From CAWBKV01 sp041946675 (GTDB lineage Archaea > Halobacteriota > Methanosarcinia > Methanotrichales > Methanotrichaceae), in assembly GCA_041946675.1 (NCBI GenBank), contig JBHGAU010000002.1:76960-140959 (forward strand): a stretch of 64,000 bases of DNA, in the 5' to 3' direction. The position numbers and the translations under genes are program-made. Positions within the stretch are counted from its first letter, which is position 1. Each line of letters starts with the position of its first letter. Shown here one piece after another: positions 54,900 to 62,813 of the stretch. The notes below the pieces were generated by a model, which saw only the letters and a program-made list of their open reading frames with translations, had not been told where the DNA came from and made no database searches.

Positions 54900-54911
54900 A
54901 GGTGATATACT

Positions 54912-55400
54912 GTGGCTAATGTCGTTGAAGCATTGGTGCCTGGTGGAAAGGCCAGTGCCGGACCGCCTCTTGGTCCGGCTCTGGGGCCTTTGGGCGTCAA
55001 CGTGGCACAAGTAGTTGCCAAGATCAATGAACTCACCAAAGACCTTAATGGAATGCAGGTCCCAGTCAAAGTCAAAGTAAGATCTAGGACAGATTTTGAT
55101 ATCGAAGTCGGCACACCCCCTACTTCAGCGCTGATTCTGAAGGAGCTCGGCATCGAGAAGGGTACCGGCGATAAAACCATTGTTGGAAACCTGACAATGG
55201 AGCAGGTTGTTAAAATCGCGGATATCAAGAAAAAGGGTCTCCTCTCGAAGAACCTTAAGAGTGCGGCCAAAGAGATCATCGGTACTGCAGAATCTTTGGG
55301 CGCGACAGTTGACGGGATGCCGGCAAAAGAAGCTCAAAAGGCTGTGACCGGCGGCAAGTATGATGAGATATTAGAAGCAAAATTAGAGGCAAAGGCTTAA
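54912..55400 (+). CDS. rpl11: ribosomal protein uL11
   Basis: A 162-residue 50S stalk-base protein. VPGGKASAGPPLGPALGPLGVN is split here as GGKASAGPPLGPALGPLG, the conserved N-terminus, and the rRNA-binding C-terminal domain ends with the GTAESLGATVDG helix. The GTG start at 54912 has GAGGTGAT at 54899-54906. It lies 12 nt after spt5. Confidence 0.97.
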   Translation: MANVVEALVPGGKASAGPPLGPALGPLGVNVAQVVAKINELTKDLNGMQVPVKVKVRSRTDFDIEVGTPPTSALILKELGIEKGTGDKTIVGNLTMEQVVKIADIKKKGLLSKNLKSAAKEIIGTAESLGATVDGMPAKEAQKAVTGGKYDEILEAKLEAKA

Positions 55401-55442
55401 AATATTAGTTAATTAACCAAAACTTGATTCTCTTTTGAGAAG

Positions 55443-55477
55443 CCGTAGTAGACTTTGAGTCGCTAGACTACGGAGGA
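55443..55477 (+). promoter_or_regulatory. hairpin covering the rpl1 Shine-Dalgarno site
   Basis: CCGTAGT (55443-55449) pairs with ACTACGG (55467-55473), and inside it GAC (55451-55453) pairs with GTC (55459-55461) across a TTTGA loop. An A on one side faces GCTAG on the other, an asymmetric internal loop. The 3' arm runs into GGAGG (55472-55476), the SD site 6 nt before the rpl1 ATG. The layout suits autogenous control by ribosomal protein L1, which binds a similar two-helix element in 23S rRNA. Confidence 0.55.
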
Positions 55478-55482
55478 CTAAC

Positions 55483-56118
55483 ATGAGCAATATAGACGAA
55501 GCCATTAAAAAGGCAATCACTGAGGCACCGGATCGGAAGTTCACCGAGAGCGTTGACCTGGCCATAAACCTCCATAACATTGACCTTTCCCAGCCTGGGA
55601 ACAGGATCGATGCTGAGGTCATCCTCCCGCATGGACTGGGGAAACCAGCCAAAATTGCAGTATTCGCTGCAGGAGAGACCGCAATTCGCGCAAAGAATGC
55701 AGGCGCGGATAGGGTCATTTCTGCTGACGAGATCAAAGAGCTCGGCGGGGATAAAAGGGCGGCACGAAAGCTGGCCGATGAGTATAAGTTCTTCATCGCA
55801 GAGACTCAGTTCATGCCCGTAATAGGTAAGAGCCTTGGACCGATCCTGGGAAAGAGAGGCAAGATGCCTACTCCGCTGCCACCGACGCAGGATGTAACGC
55901 CCCAGATCAACAGGCTGAGAAACATGATCAGGATTCGATCCAGAGATAGGCCGACATTTCACCTGACAGTTGGAAATAGAAACATGGACGTAAAGGATCT
56001 CACAGAGAACGTCGATGCGGTTATCACCAGACTTGAGCAGACGCTGAAGGATGGAAGGCAGAACTTGAAGTCCGTCTATGTCAAGACCACGATGGGACCG
56101 GCAATAAGGGTGATCTAA
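55483..56118 (+). CDS. rpl1: ribosomal protein uL1
   Basis: A 211-residue protein of the L1 stalk. PLPPTQDVTPQI and FHLTVGNRNMDVKDLTENV lie in the conserved core, and the C-terminus ends with KSVYVKTTMGPAIRV. In methanogens L1 represses its own operon mRNA. The SD GGAGG at 55472-55476 lies in a hairpin. uL10 begins directly after the stop. Confidence 0.97.
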   Translation: MSNIDEAIKKAITEAPDRKFTESVDLAINLHNIDLSQPGNRIDAEVILPHGLGKPAKIAVFAAGETAIRAKNAGADRVISADEIKELGGDKRAARKLADEYKFFIAETQFMPVIGKSLGPILGKRGKMPTPLPPTQDVTPQINRLRNMIRIRSRDRPTFHLTVGNRNMDVKDLTENVDAVITRLEQTLKDGRQNLKSVYVKTTMGPAIRVI

Positions 56119-57105
56119 ATGGCGGCAGAGGTTAAGCGAACTGCCCACCTGCCGGAATGGAAGGTCAAGGATGTAGATGAGCTCAAAGAGATGATCGGCG
56201 GGAGCAGAGTAGTCGGCATTGTAGGAATGCGCGAGATACCTGCAAGCGATCTGCAGCAGATGCGGAAAAATCTCCGGGGCAAGGCTGAGATCAGAATGGT
56301 CCGGAACAGCATCGCACGCCGGGCTCTGGAGGCATCAGCTCCTGAGATTAAGCGGCTTGCAGATTTTATCGAAGATCAGACAGCTCTCATCTTCAGCGAT
56401 GAAAATCCTTTCAAACTCTACGCTACTTTGGAAAAAGAGAAGCGCCCAATGCCCATAAAGCCAGGTGCGCGTGCACCCAGAGATATTGTGGTTGAAGCAG
56501 GAGATACATCGTTCTCGCCTGGGCCAATGGTAGGCAAGCTTCAGGCGGCAGGAATCCCCGCAGCCATCAAAGGCGGCAAAGTGGTTATCAATCAGAGGAT
56601 TACGCTTGCAAAAGAGGGCGAGGTAGTATCTGCAAAGACTGCGGATATCCTGAAGACGATGGAGATCTTCCCCAGGAACGTGGGCATTGAACTCAAAGCA
56701 GTTTATGAGGACGGCCTTGTATTCCAGACGAAGGATCTGGCCATAGATGTAGATAGCATAATTTCACAGTTCAATTCTGCATCTGCCAAAGCATTCGGCT
56801 TTGCCGTAGAAATAGGCTATGTAACCCCAGATACAGTTGGCCCAATTCTGCAGAGGGCACAGGCTAAGGCGAGAAGCCTCATAACAGAGACTGGAATTCC
56901 AGTGCCCAGCATGATGGATATTGTTTTAGCAAAGGCTGTTGCCAATGCAAAGGCAATTGAAAATCTAGTCAGCGGGGGCTCTGTCTCTGCGCCGGCGCAA
57001 GCTGCCCAGACAGTGCCGAAAGCGTTGGCAGAGGAAGAGAAGAAAGAGGATAAGAAGGAAGAAGAGGAGGCCGGAGTCGAAGGCCTCGGTGCATTATTCG
57101 GATAA
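56119..57105 (+). CDS. rplP0: ribosomal protein uL10 (P0)
   Basis: A 328-residue stalk protein. The rRNA-binding N-terminus (EWKVKDVDELKEMI) and the FSPGPMVGKLQAAGIPA motif are clear. The C-terminus ends EAGVEGLGALFG, the same tail as the P1 protein, which recruits elongation factors. It begins at the base after the uL1 stop and is followed by P1 after 13 nt. Confidence 0.97.
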   Translation: MAAEVKRTAHLPEWKVKDVDELKEMIGGSRVVGIVGMREIPASDLQQMRKNLRGKAEIRMVRNSIARRALEASAPEIKRLADFIEDQTALIFSDENPFKLYATLEKEKRPMPIKPGARAPRDIVVEAGDTSFSPGPMVGKLQAAGIPAAIKGGKVVINQRITLAKEGEVVSAKTADILKTMEIFPRNVGIELKAVYEDGLVFQTKDLAIDVDSIISQFNSASAKAFGFAVEIGYVTPDTVGPILQRAQAKARSLITETGIPVPSMMDIVLAKAVANAKAIENLVSGGSVSAPAQAAQTVPKALAEEEKKEDKKEEEEAGVEGLGALFG

Positions 57106-57118
57106 AAGGTTGATTTAA

Positions 57119-57436
57119 ATGGAATATGTATACGCAGCATTATTGCTTCATAGCGCAGGAAAAGTTATCAGCGAAGATGGTGTAAAGAAGATCGTAGAAG
57201 CCGCAGGCGTAACGCCTGATGAAGTCAGGATCAAGGCCCTCGTAGCAGCGCTTGAGGGCGTAGATGTAGGCAAGATCCTATCGCAGGCAGCGGCTATGCC
57301 AGTAGCAGCCGCACCAGCAGCAGCTGCAGCACCTAAAGCAGGAGGCGCTGCCCCGGCCAAGGAAGAGAAGAAAGAAGAGAAGAAGGAAGAAGCAGAAGAG
57401 GCTGGCGTCGAGGGTCTTGGAGCGCTTTTCGGCTGA
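57119..57436 (+). CDS. rpl12: ribosomal protein P1 (L12)
   Basis: A 105-residue stalk protein. MEYVYAALLLHSAGKVI is the dimerising N-terminus. An Ala-rich hinge and a Lys/Glu-rich stretch lead to the EAGVEGLGALFG tail. It is the last gene of the ribosomal block and is followed by a T-rich terminator. Confidence 0.97.
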   Translation: MEYVYAALLLHSAGKVISEDGVKKIVEAAGVTPDEVRIKALVAALEGVDVGKILSQAAAMPVAAAPAAAAAPKAGGAAPAKEEKKEEKKEEAEEAGVEGLGALFG

Positions 57437-57453
57437 ACCCCTCAGCCTTTCAC

Positions 57454-57465
57454 TATTTTTTATTT
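57454..57465 (+). terminator. T-rich terminator of the ribosomal block
   Basis: TATTTTTTATTT lies 17 nt after the stop of rpl12, between it and convergent MC1. Archaeal RNA polymerase ends transcription at such T runs. Confidence 0.55.
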
Positions 57466-57476
57466 CTCGGACGAAT

Positions 57477-57749
57477 CTAGATTTCCTCGATCTTCTCTAT
57501 TCCGACCTTCTTGACATTCGGTTTCCATATCACCGAGGGCATCCACTCGGGAGCATTTGTCGGCTTTGGAACTTGTTTGCGCTCACCTTGGAAGATATGA
57601 ACCTTTTTTGTTCCCCGCTCACGAAGCCTGATATCCGTATAGCCGCGATTTGCTGCCTTAAGGGCCGCTTGCCTTGGCTGTTTGCCGCAGAAGACGCCTA
57701 CTTCATTACCCTGCGCATCACGCAATGCGAAATTCCTTTTTTCTACCAT
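57477..57749 (-). CDS. chromosomal protein MC1
   Basis: A 90-residue DNA-bending protein of Methanosarcinales and haloarchaea. GNEVGVFCGKQPRQAALKAANRG and IRLRERGTKKVHIF match the family core, and EWMPSVIWKPNVKKVGIEKIEE the C-terminus. The loop after ANRG is shorter than the roughly 10-residue one I recall in typical MC1, so the arm that contacts DNA may differ. TAGGAGGT at 57757-57764 and a TATA-like ATATATAG at 57804-57811 support the start. Confidence 0.92.
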   Translation of the reverse strand: MVEKRNFALRDAQGNEVGVFCGKQPRQAALKAANRGYTDIRLRERGTKKVHIFQGERKQVPKPTNAPEWMPSVIWKPNVKKVGIEKIEEI

Positions 57750-58101
57750 ATTTTATACCTCCTAATACCCGAATGCAGAGGATCATAGACTTCGACGCAC
57801 GCCTATATATCGTATCCACTTATATTAATCTTTTGTTCGCTTCCAGAATTTATCAATAGTCTATATCAAATGGTGGCAGCGCAGCCAATTGCGTGCTTCA
57901 GGGAATACTAGAAAGAAGCGGATAGGAGCAACGGCCTCATAGGCATTGAAGAGATATGGATCCATATGAGCCAGGAATGAGATATCTGCTCAAAAATCAA
58001 AGATGATCGCTCTAGATGCATTAAAAATCCTCATCGATCTGAACCCAAGGCTGCAACGGAGCCTCAAAGATCTGACAGCGAAAAAAAAATAATATTAGCC
58101 T
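57750..58101. other. intergenic region upstream of MC1
   Basis: About 350 nt. It contains the MC1 leader and TATA-like box (57804-57811, minus strand). The rest has no convincing ORF; a 29-codon frame ending in poly-Lys near 58090 has no SD site. I see no structured RNA. Confidence 0.6.
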
Positions 58102-59316
58102 TTAGCTAAAGATTGGCGCATAGCCAGCCAGCTCCATATAGCCTATGCCTATTTGCTCTCCGGCATGATTCTCTTCTCGAATGTGCATTATGCCTTCCCA
58201 GTACTTTGGCTCACCGTTTGCCGTGTTCATGATCTGCTCATCGAAGTAAGGTTCTGCAGCATAATTGCCCATAGGGGTACTTATGATCCACTCCAAGGGA
58301 TACGTGAATCCAAAGAGGTCCGAGGTCCACAACCTTGTGGAAGTCAGATTGCCAGCGCCTTTGCCATACCACCATTTGATGTTGCCTTTTGGATCGACGT
58401 AAGTCAGACTGCGCTGATCTGGGAGATCATTATGGGCGTCATCCTTGAAGTTAAACAGCATCAAGAAGCTCCCGTTGTCAAGGCGCATGCTAAACCAATC
58501 CCAGGCAGGATAGCACTTGTTATAGCCTCCCCACTGATGATCAAACCAGCTATCTCCTCTGACTTCTACCTCCCTGCCATCAATGCTCAGTGTCCCGGTG
58601 GTGTTCATTGCGGGATGGCTGTAGTAATAGCTTTTTCCAACCATACTCTTGGGATCGATGCTGGCGCAGGCACCCATGCTGCCGGTTCCATTCGGCCACT
58701 CCAGGAAATAACCGTACTTATCATTTTTCAGAGTTAAATTCATGGAGATATTATGCCCATGTCCGCCGTCGCTGGATACATTCCCTTGGCTTATTATATT
58801 CCAGGCATCCAGGGCCTTCCAATAAGTAAGGGTCGTCTGAGAATCCTTATATCTCCAGTAACTGCCTTTCCTGGCATCAGTGCCGTTGGTGATCTCTGTC
58901 TGGTTGGGCAGCAGAAAATACCTGTTGCGAGGATGCTGGCTATTGAAGACATCGCTAATGGCTACGTGGTTGACGTAGCCTATAATCCCCGGCATTAAAT
59001 TCTGGTGGAATAGGGTATACTGAAATCCATAGAGGTTACCTGTCTTGACATCTCTCAAAGTTCCCGTCCAGTACAGCCACTCGATGAAATCGCTGGTGTT
59101 TGCTACCACAGGTGAAGGCTGATGCAGCAGGTGATCGGCGGGAAAATCGAAGACCGTGCTGGCATTTCCACTGCCATTTATAGCGAGCGGAATGGAATTT
59201 TTTGCTGAAGGCGTTAAGACATCATCAGCCATTGCAGTGAATATTATCATTATAGCCAGGCAGCTTGCCAGGAAAAGGGCTATGATTAAGCCGTATCTAT
59301 CTTTATTCGGTTTCAT
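58102..59316 (-). CDS. secreted CrtC/AttH-family lipocalin-like protein
   Basis: A 404-residue exported protein with an N-terminal hydrophobic segment (IIALFLASCLAIMIIFTAMA). FDFPADHLLHQPSP, FIEWLYWTGTL and WFDHQWGGYN..YPAWDWFSMRLDNG are typical of the CrtC/AttH family, a double lipocalin-like fold that includes carotenoid 1,2-hydratase. It contains many NxS/T sites. A role on an isoprenoid or other lipid at the cell surface is possible; the reaction is unknown. Confidence 0.82.
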   Translation of the reverse strand: MKPNKDRYGLIIALFLASCLAIMIIFTAMADDVLTPSAKNSIPLAINGSGNASTVFDFPADHLLHQPSPVVANTSDFIEWLYWTGTLRDVKTGNLYGFQYTLFHQNLMPGIIGYVNHVAISDVFNSQHPRNRYFLLPNQTEITNGTDARKGSYWRYKDSQTTLTYWKALDAWNIISQGNVSSDGGHGHNISMNLTLKNDKYGYFLEWPNGTGSMGACASIDPKSMVGKSYYYSHPAMNTTGTLSIDGREVEVRGDSWFDHQWGGYNKCYPAWDWFSMRLDNGSFLMLFNFKDDAHNDLPDQRSLTYVDPKGNIKWWYGKGAGNLTSTRLWTSDLFGFTYPLEWIISTPMGNYAAEPYFDEQIMNTANGEPKYWEGIMHIREENHAGEQIGIGYMELAGYAPIFS

Positions 59317-59557
59317 TATTGTTCCTCATGAATTTATAGAGACGCAGGCAGAAGATCCGTTCCCAATAGATGGGCGGGATGAATGCCGTACGCTTCCCAG
59401 ATTACTTTCACACCGCTCTCTAAAGCTATATATTAAACTATTTCGAAAGAGTCTAACTTGACAGCTCATATATCTCTATTAAAGCCTTCGGAAAAAGGAA
59501 AATGTAACACCTGCAGGAAGGATTGGGTATTTATCCAGGCTAAATCTTTTGGCTGTT

Positions 59558-60100
59558 ATGGCCTGGGTTGTATGGTTCACTGGCCTTCCCGGCTGCGGCA
59601 AAACAACAATCGCTCAGCGAGTGAAGGCAATACTGTCTGGAGATGGAATATTCGTCAAGGTACTCCAGCTTGATGAGATACGCAAGGTGATTACTCCCGA
59701 TCCTACTTACACAGATGAGGAGAGAGACGTAGTATATGCAAGCATCGCCTATATGGCCAAATTGCTTGCGGAATCTGGAATAAATGTGATCATAGATGCT
59801 ACGGCGAATAGACGCCGCTATCGTGATCTCGCAAGGGGTCTGGTGCCCGATTTCGCAGAGGTATATATCAGAGCGCCTCTGGATGTATGCATTGCACGTG
59901 AATCGAGGCGTAGGGCAGAGTTCGCGCCCAAGGATATCTACAAAAAGGCTGCCACCAAAGGGGCGACTGTTCCCGGCGTGAACATTGCTTATGAAGAACC
60001 TCTCGCGCCCGAGATATCTGTGGACTCAGCTGTTATGAGCTCCGATCAGAGCGCACAGTATATAGCCGATAAAATTATCAAACTATTCAGGAAAGATTAA
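59558..60100 (+). CDS. cysC: adenylylsulfate kinase-like protein
   Basis: A 180-residue P-loop kinase. GLPGCGKTT is at residues 7-15, and LDEIRKVI and ESRRRAEF are further family features. It resembles APS kinase, but where APS kinase has LDGDNxR and ISPYR this protein has LDEIRK and DATANRRRYR, so the substrate may differ. A TATA-like TATTTATCC (59528-59536) is 26 nt before the ATG at 59558. It is followed by the GAPDH-like gene after 40 nt. Confidence 0.78.
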   Translation: MAWVVWFTGLPGCGKTTIAQRVKAILSGDGIFVKVLQLDEIRKVITPDPTYTDEERDVVYASIAYMAKLLAESGINVIIDATANRRRYRDLARGLVPDFAEVYIRAPLDVCIARESRRRAEFAPKDIYKKAATKGATVPGVNIAYEEPLAPEISVDSAVMSSDQSAQYIADKIIKLFRKD

Positions 60101-60140
60101 AATATTGTCACTTAGACTTCCATTCAGGAAGTGAAGATAA

Positions 60141-61292
60141 TTGAGGTCCAATGCAGGCTTTATAGGTTTTGACGGGACAGAAAATAAGAGAACAATCCTT
60201 GCACTGCAAAAGGTCAAAGAGGCGGCGAAGATCGATGGCGATCTCAACGTATTGCTCAGGAAGCCTCACGGCAGGGCAAAGTCGATGATGTCAAAGTTCA
60301 ATCGTCTTTTCGGTGTTAAGGCATTCGTTAGCGATGATGCCGACAAGGAGAAGTGGGAGAAGGCTGGCGTGAAGATCGCCGGGGGATATAATGACTTCTT
60401 CGATGCATCCGATTTCGTAATGGTTGGAACTCCGGGGGATGAGGAGACCCCTTATGTAGAGGCTGCATTGGCACATGATTGCTTTGTGTCTCTGATGGGT
60501 GGTGCAGACAGACCTGCCATTTTGGAGGCTCTACAGGAAAAGAAGATAAAAATCTCAGATGAGCTTAAGGCCGACTTCGCACGGGAGTTCTTCTTCGGAC
60601 TTGAGAACTATGAGATGTTTTTGAAGGCAAAGCCTAAACTGGTGCAATGTACAAGCTGCAACACCACCGGCCTTTCAAGGCTGGCTCTGGCAGCGAGACC
60701 CTTGGGCTTGACAGCCATGCTCGGGAATATCGACCGCAGGCATGGAGATCCTCACACGGTTGTCAGGGCATCTCCCAGCGCAATTCAGTTCGGAAAGGGA
60801 GCTGGCCATCAGGGAACGGATGCCGGAACGGTATTCGAGGATGTGAAGTTCGCCATTAGGGCGAGCAAAGTTCCAACGACTGTACCTCATACGAACTTCC
60901 TGAACCTGATATTCAAGGGAGAAGTGAAGCCGGCCCAGCTAGTAGATCAGCTTGCCAAGACTAGAGAGGTAGTGGTAATGCCATACCAGGATGAAGGGAA
61001 AAAGCATGAGTGGACGAGCGAAATCCTGGAGGCTTTCCTATCGGGACTCGAGAGGCCTATAAGCCCTGAGATATTCGAGCTCCTGGTCTCCGATGCGATC
61101 ATACCCTTCAAGCTTGGAGATTACACAATCCTCCAAACAGTCTCGATGGTCGAGCAGATGTCCATCGCCGTGCCCAACCACGTAGAATCCTATCTCCTGA
61201 GCGTTGGCTATCCCGCAGCCGATGTCCACAGCCTTGTGGACAAGACTCTTGGAGTGCTGCATGGAATCTGGCCGGACAAGCTCAGCAGCTAA
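60141..61292 (+). CDS. type II GAPDH-like protein, divergent
   Basis: A 383-residue protein. SCNTTGLSR (171-180, catalytic Cys 173) and the downstream RRHGDPH, GHQGTDAGTV and VPTTVPHTNF match archaeal type II glyceraldehyde-3-phosphate dehydrogenase. The N-terminus reads GFDGTENKRT where a GYGTIGKR-type dinucleotide loop is expected, and the protein is about 40 residues longer than usual. It may be a GAPDH paralogue with a changed cofactor or role. The TTG start at 60141 has GGAAGTGA upstream. EndA follows after 27 nt. Confidence 0.7.
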   Translation: MRSNAGFIGFDGTENKRTILALQKVKEAAKIDGDLNVLLRKPHGRAKSMMSKFNRLFGVKAFVSDDADKEKWEKAGVKIAGGYNDFFDASDFVMVGTPGDEETPYVEAALAHDCFVSLMGGADRPAILEALQEKKIKISDELKADFAREFFFGLENYEMFLKAKPKLVQCTSCNTTGLSRLALAARPLGLTAMLGNIDRRHGDPHTVVRASPSAIQFGKGAGHQGTDAGTVFEDVKFAIRASKVPTTVPHTNFLNLIFKGEVKPAQLVDQLAKTREVVVMPYQDEGKKHEWTSEILEAFLSGLERPISPEIFELLVSDAIIPFKLGDYTILQTVSMVEQMSIAVPNHVESYLLSVGYPAADVHSLVDKTLGVLHGIWPDKLSS

Positions 61293-61319
61293 ATTAGTTC
61301 GAGCTGAAATAGGTTAGTT

Positions 61320-62375
61320 ATGACTGAGGAGGCCCTTTCTGCCCGGCTTCAGGGCTATAGAGTATTGCTCGGCCCTGAAGCTGTGCCACTGCTTTACGAG
61401 CAGGGCTATTTCGGACGGCCTTCCGGAAAGGGCCTTGAGCTCAGCCTAGTTGAGGCTGCGTATCTTCTTGATCGGTCAAGAATAAAAATATCTTCAGATA
61501 AAAATGATCTTGATTTCATAGCCTTTTTCCAAGTTGCCTCATCTTTGGAGAAGGGCTTTGAGTTCAGGTATGTTGTATACAAGGATTTAAGGGAACGCGG
61601 TTATTATGTCCAGCCCGGAAGGCCCGATTTTCGCGTATATCCTCGCGGAGGGCACCCCGGAAAGACGCCCGCTGAGTTTTATGTGCTTGTGATCTCAGAG
61701 CGCATGCCTCTGCTGCTGAAGGAGATCATAGAGCCTGTTCGCCTGGCGGGCCAGATGAGGAAGAAGCTGATGCTTGCAATCGTTGATGAGGAGAGCGATA
61801 TCACCTTCTATGAGGCTAAGGAGAAATCTCTGAAAGGAAAAGAGGGCGAGGGAGAATCAGGCGGCATGGCGACCCTGCTGGAAGACAGGGTCGTGCTATG
61901 GGATACTGCTGCATCTAAACGGCTGCATGAGCATGGGTTTTACGGCAAACCGGTTGGAGAGCGGTTACAGCTATCTCTGGTAGAATCGGCCTACCTTTTG
62001 GAGAAAGGAATGATTAGGCTTGTGGATCGCTCCGGAGATCCATTGGATCTGGAAGGGCTGAAGGAAAGGGCACGCCAGGTAGAGAGCGATTTTGATCTGA
62101 AGTACAAGGTCTACAGAGATTTGAGAGAGAATAAGCTGGTTGTGAAGACCGGCTTCAAGTTCGGAACCCATTTCAGAGTTTATAAGCATGTTGAAGGGCC
62201 GAGCAAGGTTCCTCATTCAGAGTACCTCGTGCATACTGTTCCAGCAGACCATATATTTATGCCGCCTGTGCTATCACGCGCTGTAAGGCTTGCGCATTCT
62301 GTCAGAAAGCAGATGGTATTTGCGTATCCTGAGGATGGGGTGAAGTATCTGGAGATCAAGAGGCTGAAGCCGTGA
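61320..62375 (+). CDS. endA: tRNA-splicing endonuclease, tandem-repeat type
   Basis: A 351-residue enzyme that cuts tRNA introns at the bulge-helix-bulge. It has two homologous halves (residues 1-170 and 185-351), as in Archaeoglobus EndA, so it works as a homodimer. The catalytic residues are in the second half: Y288 (HFRVY), H299 (VPHSEY) and K330 (SVRKQ), with spacing like A. fulgidus. The first half keeps the fold but has Ala for the His (TPAEFY). Confidence 0.93.
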   Translation: MTEEALSARLQGYRVLLGPEAVPLLYEQGYFGRPSGKGLELSLVEAAYLLDRSRIKISSDKNDLDFIAFFQVASSLEKGFEFRYVVYKDLRERGYYVQPGRPDFRVYPRGGHPGKTPAEFYVLVISERMPLLLKEIIEPVRLAGQMRKKLMLAIVDEESDITFYEAKEKSLKGKEGEGESGGMATLLEDRVVLWDTAASKRLHEHGFYGKPVGERLQLSLVESAYLLEKGMIRLVDRSGDPLDLEGLKERARQVESDFDLKYKVYRDLRENKLVVKTGFKFGTHFRVYKHVEGPSKVPHSEYLVHTVPADHIFMPPVLSRAVRLAHSVRKQMVFAYPEDGVKYLEIKRLKP

Positions 62376-62813
62376 GAAATGTATTTATGGATTTTTATCC
62401 TTTCGATTTATCGAAAGATCTTTCGATATAAAGAATGATGGGCTCACAGATATTTAATGTTGATTAAAAAATATCCTGTGGGGCGTGGAAATCCATTCTA
62501 AAACAGCGTTCTTTGCGTCCTTTGTGATTTTTGTGATTGAATCTGGTTCGTTATGTTGTAGTAAAGCAAAACCAAATTCCCTAAAAGGTCACATAACGCC
62601 TTGATTCTCAATAGAGATCTTGAATCACATACTAAGGACGAAAATGGCCATTAGCTGCGCTTCTTTTGGCGCTAAAGCTATCGGCAATTCTAGCGCGCTC
62701 AATCGCCGCGCGGGCTGCCCCTAACCCCTCTTCGGGGGAATGTCTCAGAAAACGTGGATAATAAGGCTAATGAGGTTAGGATAAATAGTCATAGCCAACC
62801 GTAATAGAATATC
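62376..62813. other. intergenic region between endA and mfnD
   Basis: About 440 nt without a convincing gene. A nested palindrome lies at 62400-62425, including CGAAAGATCTTTCG at 62412-62425. A T/G-rich stretch (TTTGCGTCCTTTGTG) lies near 62513. A GC-rich region of three hairpins lies at 62648-62742. Confidence 0.6.
62648..62742. ncRNA. candidate structured RNA or hairpin cluster
   Basis: Three hairpin-like elements in an otherwise AT-rich spacer: AGCTGCGC/GCGCTAAAGCT, GCGCGC/GCGCG around TCAATCGCC, and CCCCTCTTCGGGGG. The strand cannot be set. It could be a small RNA, or on the minus strand the 3' structure of mfnD. No known RNA family is recognised. Confidence 0.3.

Noticed and set aside
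62376..62813. RNase P RNA or SRP RNA gene in the spacer
   Set aside because: The conserved cores of these RNAs were not seen; only short hairpins are present.
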